Notes under the pieces: model-generated
Seen by the model: only the letters and a program-made list of their open reading frames with translations
The model's database searches: none
Told to the model about the DNA's origin: nothing
Source: Pseudomonas sp. EpS/L25
GTDB taxonomy: Bacteria; Pseudomonadota; Gammaproteobacteria; Pseudomonadales; Pseudomonadaceae
NCBI RefSeq assembly: GCF_001512295.1
Contig: NZ_LNUP01000011.1
Span: forward strand, 751,781-815,780
Direction of reading: 5' to 3'
DNA length: 64,000 bases
In this document: piece by piece, positions 28,292-36,359 of the stretch
Position numbering within the stretch: the first letter of the stretch is position 1
Layout: each line of letters opens with the position of its first letter
Made by a program: the position numbers and the translations under genes

Positions 28292-28472
28292 CTAGTGTGG
28301 TGTTTCAGAAGTTGACTGCACAATTTGGCGGCGCTTTTTCGCCGCAAAGGCGGACCTCCCGGGCGTTGTTGCCACTCCTCGCCATAGCCCTGCCATGACT
28401 CGTCCCGGCGCCCAGCCCAAGCCAAAAACTCACTCGCCAGTTCTTGCGCGAACTTCTGAAACACCACACTAG
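28292..28472. mobile_element. MITE-like element, 181 bp, with perfect 22-bp terminal inverted repeats
   Basis: Bases 28292-28313 and 28451-28472 are exact inverted copies of each other over 22 positions. Both ends carry CTAG at the outer edge, so the element may be 173 bp with TGTGGTGTTTCAGAAGTT ends and a 4-bp CTAG target duplication of the IS5-group YTAR type. The inside has no transposase gene and contains a local hairpin (GGCGGC...GCCGCC-like around 28330-28350). It is probably a non-autonomous derivative of an IS. The right end overlaps the stop codon of the sensor kinase. Confidence 0.8.
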
Positions 28473-29536
28473 GACGGCGGGCGATGCATCGTCACCTGGC
28501 AGGTCAGGCCGCCCCCTGGCGTTTCCTCCAGACTCAGCTCGCCGCCCATGTGCGCCGCTGCCTCGCGGGCGATGGCCAGCCCCAGCCCCGTACCACCGGA
28601 AGACCTGTTGCGTGAGCCTTCGAGGCGATAGAAGGGTTCGAACACCGCCTCATGCAAGGCCGCAGGAATGCCCGGCCCGTGATCGACGATGCGAATGACC
28701 AGGCGATCGGATCGCTCTACCAGGTGGATTTCCGCGTGGCCCGCATAGCGCAGGGCATTCTGCAGCAGATTGGTCAGGCACGAACGCAGCGCCATAGGCG
28801 CTACCCACAAGGGCACGCACGTACCCTCGACGGACACCTGGGCGCCCTCCTCCTCGGCATCCTCGGCCATGGCCTCGACCAGCGCCTGGACGTCACACAG
28901 CACCGGACACTCCTCGCGATGCTGTTCCCGCAGATACCTCAGGGTGCCATCGAGCAAGGCGATCATGTCGTCCACGTCCTGGCTGACCCGGGCATGCAGC
29001 CGGGGATCGTCGATGTCTTCGATGCGCAGCTTCACCCGGGCCAGGGGCGTGCGCAGGTCGTGGGAGATGGCGGTGAGCATGCGGCCACGCTGCTGGATCT
29101 GCTCGAGCAGGTGCTGATGCATGCGATTGAGCGCCCGGGCGGCTTCGCGGGTTTCCCAGGGGCCGGTGACGGGAATGGGCGAGCCATCGAGATTGTGGCT
29201 CAGCTGCTCGGCGGTCTGCGTCAACTGGCGCAGGGGCCGGGTCAACAAGCGCGCGCCCAGCCAGGCTGCGATCACCAGCGAGCCCAGCTGGAACACCAGC
29301 GGCCCGCCCAGCAGCCACTCCACGCGTCGCCACCAGTTGGGCTCCTTGTCGGGAAGACGTTCCGGTGGCGGCGGTGGCCGCTCGAAGGGCGCTTCCCGCA
29401 TCGCCAGCGGAGGTCGGGGCGGCGGTCGGTCGCGGAACTCATGGCGGAACCAGAAGAAAGCCAGCAGGTGTCCAAGCAGGATGGCCAGCAGGAACACGCC
29501 GAACAGCCGCGCGAACAGGGTATCCAGGCGCCGCAT
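28469..29536 (-). CDS. Sensor histidine kinase of a two-component system
   Basis: The product is 355 aa: one N-terminal membrane helix, a short proline-rich periplasmic loop (PPPRPPL, PPPPPERLP), a second helix at about 82-98, HAMP, then HisKA with the phospho-His in AISHDLRTPLARVK (about residue 160). The HATPase_c motifs follow: NLLQNALRY (N box), DHGPGIP (G1) and GGTGLGLAI (G2). The TAG stop (28469-28471) lies within the right end of the MITE, so the last residues may have been altered by its insertion. The paired regulator is directly upstream. Confidence 0.92.
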   Translation of the reverse strand: MRRLDTLFARLFGVFLLAILLGHLLAFFWFRHEFRDRPPPRPPLAMREAPFERPPPPPERLPDKEPNWWRRVEWLLGGPLVFQLGSLVIAAWLGARLLTRPLRQLTQTAEQLSHNLDGSPIPVTGPWETREAARALNRMHQHLLEQIQQRGRMLTAISHDLRTPLARVKLRIEDIDDPRLHARVSQDVDDMIALLDGTLRYLREQHREECPVLCDVQALVEAMAEDAEEEGAQVSVEGTCVPLWVAPMALRSCLTNLLQNALRYAGHAEIHLVERSDRLVIRIVDHGPGIPAALHEAVFEPFYRLEGSRNRSSGGTGLGLAIAREAAAHMGGELSLEETPGGGLTCQVTMHRPPS

Positions 29537-29538
29537 GA

Positions 29539-30279
29539 CTAGGCGCCTATCTGCTTGGCATCGAACAGATAGCCTTCCCCGCGCACCGTCTTGATCAACT
29601 GGGGCGAGCGGGGGTCATCGCCCAGCTTCTGTCGCAAGCGGGACACCTGCAGGTCGATGCTCCGATCAAAGGCCTCGATGGCGCGGCCCCGCGTGGCATC
29701 GAGCAGCTGCTCCCGGCTCAGGACGTGGCGTGGGTGTTCGATGAACACCCACAGCAGCCGCACCTCGGCATTGGACAGAGGCACCATCACGCCCGCGGGC
29801 GAATGCAACTGATGCAGGACCCCGTCCAGCTTCCAGCCATCGAAGCTGACACAGGTCCGCGGCGCCTTGCGCGGGGCATGGCGATTGTCCTGCGTCCGCC
29901 TTAACACCGACTGGATACGGGCCACCAGCTCCCGCGGCTCGAACGGCTTGGCCATGTAGTCGTCGGCGCCAAGCTCCAGCCCGATGATCCGGTCGGCAGG
30001 CTCGCACTGGGCGGTCAACATCAGGATGGGAATGCCGCTGTCCCGCCGCAGCGCGCGGCAGAGGGACAGGCCGTCCTCCCCGGGCAGCATCAGATCCAGC
30101 ACGACCAGGTCGAACGCCTCTTCCGCCAGAGCCTGGCGCATCTCTCGCCCATCGCCCACCCCCCGCGCAAGGATGCTGAACCGCGCCAGATATCCGCAGA
30201 TCAACTCACGAATCGGCGGATCGTCGTCCACCAGCAGAATGCGGGACGTCCAGCGCGGGGATTCGGATGGAAGCGACAT
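29539..30279 (-). CDS. OmpR-family response regulator
   Basis: The product is 246 aa from the ATG at 30279 (MSLPSESPRW, with an AGGTAA box). An ATG seven codons upstream is possible but has no clear box. The receiver has VDDDPP, phospho-Asp in VVLDLMLPGEDG, Thr in MLTAQ and Lys in MAKPFEPREL. A winged-helix output domain follows, with RSIDLQVSRLRQKLGDDP and IKTVRGEGYLF. It lies two bases before the kinase gene start and is co-transcribed. Closest known relatives are OmpR/TctD-like regulators, and the target genes are unknown. Confidence 0.92.
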   Translation of the reverse strand: MSLPSESPRWTSRILLVDDDPPIRELICGYLARFSILARGVGDGREMRQALAEEAFDLVVLDLMLPGEDGLSLCRALRRDSGIPILMLTAQCEPADRIIGLELGADDYMAKPFEPRELVARIQSVLRRTQDNRHAPRKAPRTCVSFDGWKLDGVLHQLHSPAGVMVPLSNAEVRLLWVFIEHPRHVLSREQLLDATRGRAIEAFDRSIDLQVSRLRQKLGDDPRSPQLIKTVRGEGYLFDAKQIGA

Positions 30280-31187
30280 CGTAGTTACCTGAACAGTCAT
30301 ACGACTAGGACGGGCATGCTAGCGCTCCACGCAGGTCCTAGCCACGGCTAGGCTTGTACGGTTGTGTAAAGGTGGTGAGCCCATGGATACGCCGGTTTCG
30401 ACGCCTCGCGGAAACAACGCGAGCCAGTATGCGAACCGGCCCGTCATCACTGCTCGGGCGTACAGGATTCTTGATAGACTCTTGGGGCCATCCTGGCGGA
30501 AACGAGCAAACCGTCGATTATCGTCGCCCGCCGCCCTTCCGCCGCTCATTACCCGCCGATGCGTCGTTCGTCATTCACCACCTGCTGTCCCGACCAGTCG
30601 GGCAGATCCTCCCAGACCAAACCCACATTGTCGGTCGTGCACCTGAGCCTAACTGGGGAACAGTCGTAACGGTCCCCCAGCCCTCTAGCGAAAAAGAGGG
30701 TCACGGCATGCGTGAGAAAAGTGCGCGCAATGCAGGGATTCGCAGGGGACTTTCAGCTTGCCGCATCCCTACTCCGCTCCAGTAGCGGCGCCGGCTGGAG
30801 CCAGGTGCAGGGCTGCAGAAAAAGCGAACCCTTTAGCCCGCAGGCGTGGCGGGGGGACGACTACGCGCGCTGGGGGTAGTCCAGACGACTGCCCTCTCGC
30901 CCGCATTTACACAGCCGCGAATCGCTTGCTAGGCGTTACCTTACCTATCCTTGGCCCACAAAAAAGCCGCCCGAAGGCGGCACTCTTGAATAGCGAATCA
31001 GCTAATGAGTAAGAGTCGGACAACACCAATTTCTAAGCGCGATCACCTGTAAAAACAACTCAGCCTTTCTAGGCAGAATCTCATCCCTATACGTAAGCAC
31101 TCAGAGCCCCTCACAAAATTCCTTCATGTTTAAAGCCTAGCCAAAGCAGATCTACCTCTCAAATTACAATTATATCTCACAACCCAT
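30280..31187. other. Long non-coding stretch with several stem-loops
   Basis: About 900 bases hold no gene I can support. The left part is GC-rich and structured. A nested hairpin at 30391-30440 pairs GCCGGTTTCG with CGAACCGGC outside and CTCGCG with CGCGAG inside. Two adjacent hairpins lie at 30653-30680 (CTGGGG/CCCCAG) and 30681-30700 (CCCTCT/AGAGGG). From about 30985 the sequence turns AT-rich, matching the SDR genes beyond. The beginning must carry the promoter of the two-component system. No tRNA or known small RNA was recognised. Confidence 0.5.
30957..30981 (-). terminator. Rho-independent terminator of the SDR gene pair
   Basis: The stem GCCGCC/GGCGGC (30966-30971 and 30976-30981) with a CGAA tetraloop is followed on the minus strand by TTTTTTGTGG. 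Only minus-strand transcripts, coming from the SDR pair, meet the T-run after the stem. Confidence 0.8.
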
Positions 31188-31961
31188 TTAGTATTCACCA
31201 TCCGATTCAAGAATATTTCCAGCATGCCTACCTGCAGTCCAACCCCCATCGCAAGTCATAGTACTGCCGGTGACGATAGAAGAGTCATCCGATATGAGAA
31301 ACTCAATTACGGCAGCGATCTCATCGGGACGTCCAATCCTTCTGGTTGGCGCAAAAGACGCAATCTCATCGCGAAGCCATTGCAGCTCTGGAGAGTTGAG
31401 GTGACTTACTCCCTCTGTATCAACATAGCCCGGGCAAATTGCATTCGCCCGAATACCCAACAATGCGTAATCCACCGCAATCGTCCTAGTAAGCCCCAAG
31501 ACTCCAGCTTTGGACGCTGAGTATTGAGTCGCCCCTGTCAACGCCTGCAGCCCAACAACGCTTGAAACGTTACATATGGATCCATGGCGCCTTTTCATCA
31601 TTGCCTTCAAACAATGCTTTGACATTAAAAAGGTGCCTGTGAGATTCAAGTCAATTATTCTCTGCCATTCGGCAAGCTCCAGTTGGTGAGCATGCCCACC
31701 ACCGCCACTGCCCGCGGCATTGACAAGCCCATCAATTCGACCAAACTGCTCTATCACTTGAGCGATAGATGCTGAAACCGACTCTTCGCTGGCCACGTCA
31801 GTCTGAAAATAACCAGCGTGAGATGAGCTATCTTTGGGACGATTCAGATCGACAATAACTGGTAGAAACTCTTTCTTCCTCGCAAATCGTTCAACGGCTG
31901 CAGCACCAATCCCCGAACTACCCCCCGATATAACGACCACCTTTTGATCAACGGCATTCAT
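31188..31961 (-). CDS. SDR-family oxidoreductase, accessory gene
   Basis: The product is 257 aa, a classical short-chain dehydrogenase/reductase. It has SGGSSGIGAA for the cofactor, NAAGSGGGGH, catalytic Ser in NVSSVVG, Tyr-x3-Lys in YSASK, and CPGYVDT. An acidic residue after the second strand (VDLNRP) suggests NAD(H). The glycine-rich loop after NAAG is longer than usual. Its codon use is visibly more AT-rich than that of the flanking core genes. It overlaps the upstream SDR gene as ATGA. Substrate unknown; alcohol, sugar or oxo-acyl chemistry are all possible. Confidence 0.82.
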   Translation of the reverse strand: MNAVDQKVVVISGGSSGIGAAAVERFARKKEFLPVIVDLNRPKDSSSHAGYFQTDVASEESVSASIAQVIEQFGRIDGLVNAAGSGGGGHAHQLELAEWQRIIDLNLTGTFLMSKHCLKAMMKRRHGSICNVSSVVGLQALTGATQYSASKAGVLGLTRTIAVDYALLGIRANAICPGYVDTEGVSHLNSPELQWLRDEIASFAPTRRIGRPDEIAAVIEFLISDDSSIVTGSTMTCDGGWTAGRHAGNILESDGEY

Positions 31962-32704
31962 TTTGCGCTAAACCCCCCATCTACCATGACATTAGTACCC
32001 GTGACAAAGGACGACTCATCCGAGCATAGCCAATAAACCGCCTTGGCTACCTCTTCTGGGTTCGCAATTCGCCCGAGAGGATGTTGAGCTTTCAATGCAG
32101 TCTCAAGACCTGGATCTCTACTGATCATACCCGCTTGCATAGGCGTCATAGTGGCACCAGGACTGACAGAATTCACACGAACACCAGCCGGTGCAATCTC
32201 TAATGCGGCCGACTTTGTCAGCCCGATGATTGCATGCTTGCTGGCAACATATGCTGATATTCCTGGCATTCCTACTACACCGCCAATCGAGGAGCAGTTC
32301 ACGATGGCGCCTGATTGTTGCTCGGACATGATCTTCATTTCGTGACGCAAACAACTAAACATACCAACAAGATTCACATCCAATACAGTCCTGAAATTCT
32401 CAACAGACATAACAGGTATATTATCAGGGACACCAAGAATTCCTGCACAGTTAAAAGCAGCGTCTAACCGTCCATGCCGACTGCTAAATTGCGCAAAAAG
32501 ATTTTCTACTTGACCTTCATCACAGACATCAGCAGCAATAAAGCTGTGAGGAAGCGGCCCTGCCAAATCAGAGACTATTGACTCACCCCGTGCGACATCT
32601 CTACCGCAGATGACGACTGTCCATCCTCGGTCCGCAAAAATCGCTGCGCAGGACTGACCAATACCCGATGTGCCTCCAACGATCAGAACGGTTTTCCCTG
32701 ACAT
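31958..32704 (-). CDS. SDR-family oxidoreductase, first gene of the accessory pair
   Basis: The product is 248 aa with GGTSGIGQSC, a C-terminal-of-strand-2 Arg (ICGRDVARG) suggesting NADP(H), NCAGILG, catalytic Ser in NCSSIGG and YVASK, then SPGATMTPM. A GAGGGGAAG ribosome site precedes the ATG. The pair is AT-rich, has no adjacent regulator or transporter, and stands between a structured non-coding region and phage debris upstream of dusA. The two enzymes probably act on one substrate in sequence or as a redox pair, but there is no direct evidence for this. Confidence 0.82.
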   Translation of the reverse strand: MSGKTVLIVGGTSGIGQSCAAIFADRGWTVVICGRDVARGESIVSDLAGPLPHSFIAADVCDEGQVENLFAQFSSRHGRLDAAFNCAGILGVPDNIPVMSVENFRTVLDVNLVGMFSCLRHEMKIMSEQQSGAIVNCSSIGGVVGMPGISAYVASKHAIIGLTKSAALEIAPAGVRVNSVSPGATMTPMQAGMISRDPGLETALKAQHPLGRIANPEEVAKAVYWLCSDESSFVTGTNVMVDGGFSAK

Positions 32705-33084
32705 CTTCCCCTCTCATATTGAAATCAGTGTGCTTACCCATACAGTTAGCACATCTATTGGATATCGCTATTTACAGGGTCGAGTAGACCATGCATCACA
32801 CGTCGGTGCCAGCATCGGCGCCTATCGATGGTTGTTTTTCAGATATCAAAATGCCACCCTTGAAGAGCTGGCAATACAGCCCCGAGCACGTACGCGTCAG
32901 CGGTTGATCGCTTCTGCTAAGAAGCTTCTACTGGGCACAATCCGTCAAGCGCATCGCTTTGCAGGTTTTGCCGCGCTTGAGGCCGCGCTGTAGTGTTGTT
33001 TCCGTTCGCTGCTGCCTATTTCGACTCTTTGCTTTCAGATCCGATCCCTGTGGCTGGAGGAGCGATAGCTACCTACTAAAGCGC
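32705..33084. other. Gap between the SDR pair and the portal remnant
   Basis: These 380 bases contain the SDR promoter region at the left and a possible short plus-strand frame ending at 32993 (last residues AHRFAGFAALEAAL). The frame has no convincing start or ribosome site and matches no family I know, so it is more likely eroded phage or island sequence. No RNA gene or terminator was seen. Confidence 0.4.
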
Positions 33085-33613
33085 CTACGCTAAGTCGTAT
33101 TGACGAAACCGTATGACGTCGTCACCTAACCAATCGTTGGCCTGAGCCAGCCGCGCCTGCAGTGGCTCCAGCTCATTGGTAGCGTAGATCTCCGCTGCTT
33201 CCCTGATCGAGTCCAATACCCCGGCATTCTGCGGCACGATCCCCTATCACCTGCGGCGGGATCCGCAGGCCGGCGAGCATGTCGTCGCGAGTGGCGCTCT
33301 TGATGGCGTTGAATTCGTTCTTCGCGGCCCTTCGCTGACCGGGATCAGCTGGATGCCGTCCTTCTTGCCGTTGGGAGCGTAGACGAACAGGTTGCAGAAA
33401 TTGCCCGGGCCCCTTGCCGAGCGCAGCGCGGTGCGCAGGGAGTCGGATATCTTTCTTTTTCTGTGCGACATCGGTCATGCAGAAGATGAAGCCGGCCTGA
33501 ATACCGTTGTAGTAGTACTGCGGGAAAACAGCATGGCCGACTCGTTCAGCGGTGCTGACTGCATGGCGGTGGGCTGTTTGCGAGAGGTCCCGTACAAGAT
33601 TGGTAGTGACCAA
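33085..33613 (-). pseudogene. Decayed P2-like phage portal protein gene
   Basis: Portal protein segments follow one another on the minus strand but in different frames. LNESAMLF comes first, then YYYNGIQAGFIFCMTD, then GPGNFCNLFVYAPNGKKDG, then RDDMLAGLRIPPQVIG, and finally EAAEIYATNELEPL with QANDWLGDDVIRF near the stop at 33085. At least three frame changes are needed, and the N-terminal half of a normal portal is missing. No capsid or terminase genes accompany it, so it is an orphan remnant of a P2/gpQ-type prophage. It shows that the region upstream of dusA once carried a phage. Confidence 0.82.
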
Positions 33614-33805
33614 ACGAACCTGTGCATCCCACGTCGAAGGATGCTAAAGCACGACCTTAGGCCTACCGTCGTAGGCTAGGCTTTCCTGATAGACTCAGCC
33701 TCGACCTCCCGCATGCTGTGGACCTGGACCGTGCCCCCCGTTCTGCCGTCTTTTGGCTACGAGCCGTCAGCGGTCCCCTTCCGATTCAGCTCATGCCCCT
33801 TTGCG

Positions 33806-33855
33806 CTTGTTACCTTGCAAAAACGGCTCTGGCCAAATAGCTGCAAGGTAGCAAG
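33806..33855 (+). promoter_or_regulatory. Large stem-loop in the dusA leader
   Basis: CTTGTTACCTTGCA (33806-33819) is complementary to TGCAAGGTAGCAAG (33842-33855), 13 of 14 positions plus one T/G pair, around a 22-base loop. It ends 25 bases before the dusA ATG. No T-run follows, so it is more likely a leader structure or protein site than a terminator. Confidence 0.5.
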
Positions 33856-33880
33856 ACAGGCTCCACATAGACGTACCAAG

Positions 33881-34891
33881 ATGCTAGCCGAAACCGCCTC
33901 AACCCCAGTCATCACGCGCCCTGAGCCATCCCGCCGCTTCTCCGTGGCGCCCATGATGGACTGGACCGATCGTCACTGCCGTTATTTCCACCGCCTGCTC
34001 TCGCAGCATGCCCTGCTCTATACCGAGATGGTCACCACCGGTGCCCTGCTGCATGGGGACGCCCAGCGCTTCCTGCGCCATGACGAGACCGAGCATCCCC
34101 TGGCGCTGCAACTGGGTGGCAGCGTGGCGCAGGAGTTGGCCGCGGCGGCGCGGCTGGGCGAGCAGGCGGGTTATGACGAGATCAACCTGAATGTCGGCTG
34201 CCCCAGTGACCGGGTGCAGAACAACCTGATCGGCGCCTGCCTGATGGCCTATCCCGAGCGGGTGGCCGACAGCGTCAAGGCGATGCGCGATACCGTGGCC
34301 ATTCCGGTGACGGTCAAGCACCGCATCGGGATCTCCGGCCGCGACAGCTACGAGGCGCTACGGGACTTCGTCGGCCAGGTCGCGGAAGCGGGCTGCCGCA
34401 GCTTCACCGTGCATGCGCGGATTGCCATCCTCGAAGGGCTGTCGCCCAAGCAGAATCGGGAGATCCCGCCGCTGCGCTACGAGGTGGCCGCGCAGTTGGT
34501 GCAGGATTTTCCGGATCTGGAGTTCATCCTCAATGGCGGCATCAAGAACCTGGAGACCTGCCGCGAGCAGTTGCAGGTCTTCGACGGTGTGATGCTGGGG
34601 CGCGAGGCGTACCAGAACCCCTATCTGCTGGCCGAAGTGGACGCCGCGCTGTATGGCGCGGATCGTCCGCAGGTCAGCCGGCATGAAGTCATGCTGCAGC
34701 TACGCCCCTACGTCGAGGCGCATCTGCAACAGGGCGGCGTCGTCCATCACGTCACTCGTCATGTTCTCGGCCTGGCGCAGGGTTTTCCCGGCGCGCGGCG
34801 CTTCCGTCAACTGCTGTCCACCGAGTTGCATCGCAGCCCTGATCCGCTGCGCCTGTACGACGAGGCCACTGAACTTCTCAGGGGCCATTGA
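33881..34891 (+). CDS. dusA: tRNA-dihydrouridine synthase A
   Basis: The product is 336 aa. It reduces U20/U20a in the tRNA D-loop with FMN and NADPH. Family features are [16 protein letters not shown] near the N-terminus, [12 protein letters not shown] with the catalytic Cys, VTVKHRIG, and GGIKNLETC with GREAYQNP for FMN. The ATG at 33881 gives a short leader before RFSVAPM; the ribosome site is weak. The 5' end of dusA is a known integration site for prophages and islands, and island remnants lie directly upstream. The gene itself is intact. Confidence 0.95.
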   Translation: MLAETASTPVITRPEPSRRFSVAPMMDWTDRHCRYFHRLLSQHALLYTEMVTTGALLHGDAQRFLRHDETEHPLALQLGGSVAQELAAAARLGEQAGYDEINLNVGCPSDRVQNNLIGACLMAYPERVADSVKAMRDTVAIPVTVKHRIGISGRDSYEALRDFVGQVAEAGCRSFTVHARIAILEGLSPKQNREIPPLRYEVAAQLVQDFPDLEFILNGGIKNLETCREQLQVFDGVMLGREAYQNPYLLAEVDAALYGADRPQVSRHEVMLQLRPYVEAHLQQGGVVHHVTRHVLGLAQGFPGARRFRQLLSTELHRSPDPLRLYDEATELLRGH

Positions 34892-34937
34892 GTCACGTCT
34901 CCACGATATCCATTCGTTAACCGAAGGAAAGACTGCC

Positions 34938-35864
34938 ATGAGCAAGCTGGAACAACTCAAGCAATACACCACGGTCGTTGCCGACACCGGCGACCTGGAC
35001 GCCATTGCGCGCCTCAAGCCCTACGATGCCACGACTAACCCCTCGCTGCTGCTCAAGGCGGCTGCCCTGCCCCGCTACGAAGACCACCTGCAGGCCGCCT
35101 TCAGCGGCGCCGGTGGCGACATCGGCCTGGCCTGCGACCGTTTCGCCGTGGCCGTGGGTGGCGAGATCCTCAAGCTGATTCCCGGCCGCATCTCCACCGA
35201 GGTGGACGCACGCCTGTCGTTCGACACCGCAGCCACCCTGGAGCGCGCCCATCGGCTGATCGAGCTCTATGAGAAGGCCGGTATCGGCAAGGACCGCGTG
35301 CTGATCAAGATCGCCTCCACCTGGGAAGGCATCCGCGCCGCCGAGCAACTGGAGAAGGAAGGCATCCAGACTAACCTGACCCTGCTGTTCTCCTTCGCCC
35401 AGGCCGCGGCCTGCGCCGATGCCGGCGTGTTCCTGATCTCGCCCTTCGTCGGCCGTATCTACGACTGGTACAAGAAGGCCGAAGGCCGTGATTACGAAGG
35501 CGCCGAGGATCCGGGCGTGAAGTCGGTGACGCGCATCTACCGTTATTACAAGGCCAACGGCTACAAGACCGTGGTCATGGGCGCCAGCTTCCGCAACCTG
35601 AACCAGATCGAACAACTGGCCGGCTGCGATCGCCTGACCATCAGCCCGGAACTGCTGCAACAGCTGTCGGACGCCCAGGGCGACCTGCCGCGCGTGCTGA
35701 CCGCCGACACCAATGGTGGCGAACCCAAGCAGCAGCTGAACGAGGCGGCCTTCCGCTGGGCGCACAACGAGGATGCCATGGCGACCGAGAAGCTGGCCGA
35801 AGGTATCCGCCAGTTCGCGCGGGATCAGGAAAAGCTGGAAGTACTGCTGCCCGGCAAGCGCTAA
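34938..35864 (+). CDS. tal: Transaldolase (TalB type)
   Basis: The product is 308 aa, the size of the TalA/TalB class. It moves a dihydroxyacetone unit between sugar phosphates in the non-oxidative pentose phosphate pathway. The Schiff-base Lys is in [12 protein letters not shown] (about residue 130), the N-terminal motif is [14 protein letters not shown], and [12 protein letters not shown] is typical. GAAGGAAA precedes the ATG at 34938. It follows dusA by 46 bases on the same strand. Pseudomonads lack phosphofructokinase, so this enzyme matters for pentose supply. Confidence 0.97.
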   Translation: MSKLEQLKQYTTVVADTGDLDAIARLKPYDATTNPSLLLKAAALPRYEDHLQAAFSGAGGDIGLACDRFAVAVGGEILKLIPGRISTEVDARLSFDTAATLERAHRLIELYEKAGIGKDRVLIKIASTWEGIRAAEQLEKEGIQTNLTLLFSFAQAAACADAGVFLISPFVGRIYDWYKKAEGRDYEGAEDPGVKSVTRIYRYYKANGYKTVVMGASFRNLNQIEQLAGCDRLTISPELLQQLSDAQGDLPRVLTADTNGGEPKQQLNEAAFRWAHNEDAMATEKLAEGIRQFARDQEKLEVLLPGKR

Positions 35865-35876
35865 GCGCCGACCAGG

Positions 35877-36359
35877 TCAGTGCCTTTCCAGGGCACTGAC
35901 CAGATCGCGAAAGGCATTGCGGTTGGATTCGTTCAGACCCATCAACACCCGATGGGCTTCCAACACGCGACTGCGCACCTCGGCCTCTGACTGGTCCTGC
36001 GGTGGCAGGTCGGTCAGGCACTCGGGGCAAGGCAGCACGGTCTCGACGATATTGAACACCTGATCGAAGCCCATGGAATCCAGCAGCCGCAGGATGTCCG
36101 GGTTGTTCGTCGTCAGCATGGGCAACAGCCCGATACGTTGGCGCGAGAGGATGGACAGCTTGGCCAGCAGGCCCAGGGTGGTACTGTCGATACTCTGCGT
36201 CTCGGTCAGGTCGATGACGATGGACGAGAAATTCAAGGACGAGAAGATGTGCTCGATTGTCGCATCCAGCGCCGAGCAGAGGGTCAGGCGCACCTCGCCG
36301 GTGAATTTCAGGACGAAGGTGCCGTCCTGCTCGGCAAATTGGATTTTTCCGGTGCTCAT
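35877..36359 (-). CDS. rssC: STAS-domain anti-sigma factor antagonist, RssC-like
   Basis: The product is 160 aa. The N-terminal STAS domain has the phosphorylatable-Ser region IDSTTLGLLAKL (about residues 57-68) after VIDLTETQS. A C-terminal helical extension of about 55 residues follows, with a CPEC pair that could bind metal or be redox-active. The start overlaps the phosphatase gene stop as ATGA. In pseudomonads this pair, next to tal, corresponds to rssB-rssC, which affects RpoS level. The assignment rests on context and domain order. Confidence 0.78.
   Translation of the reverse strand: MSTGKIQFAEQDGTFVLKFTGEVRLTLCSALDATIEHIFSSLNFSSIVIDLTETQSIDSTTLGLLAKLSILSRQRIGLLPMLTTNNPDILRLLDSMGFDQVFNIVETVLPCPECLTDLPPQDQSEAEVRSRVLEAHRVLMGLNESNRNAFRDLVSALERH

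Noticed and set aside
30319-30785. Short overlapping frames upstream of the response regulator
   Set aside because: Frames exist on both strands without starts, ribosome sites or recognisable domains.
30280-31000. tRNA, tmRNA or another known RNA gene
   Set aside because: Stem-loops exist, but no acceptor/T-arm pattern, tag-reading frame or known RNA core was found.
32670-32993. Plus-strand protein of about 107 codons between the SDR pair and the portal remnant
   Set aside because: It begins inside the SDR gene, lacks a ribosome site and matches no family. Listed only as eroded sequence.
33881-33980. A second dusA att copy marking the island edge
   Set aside because: I looked for the [10 protein letters not shown] coding segment near 30.3-31.0 kb and found no repeat of it.
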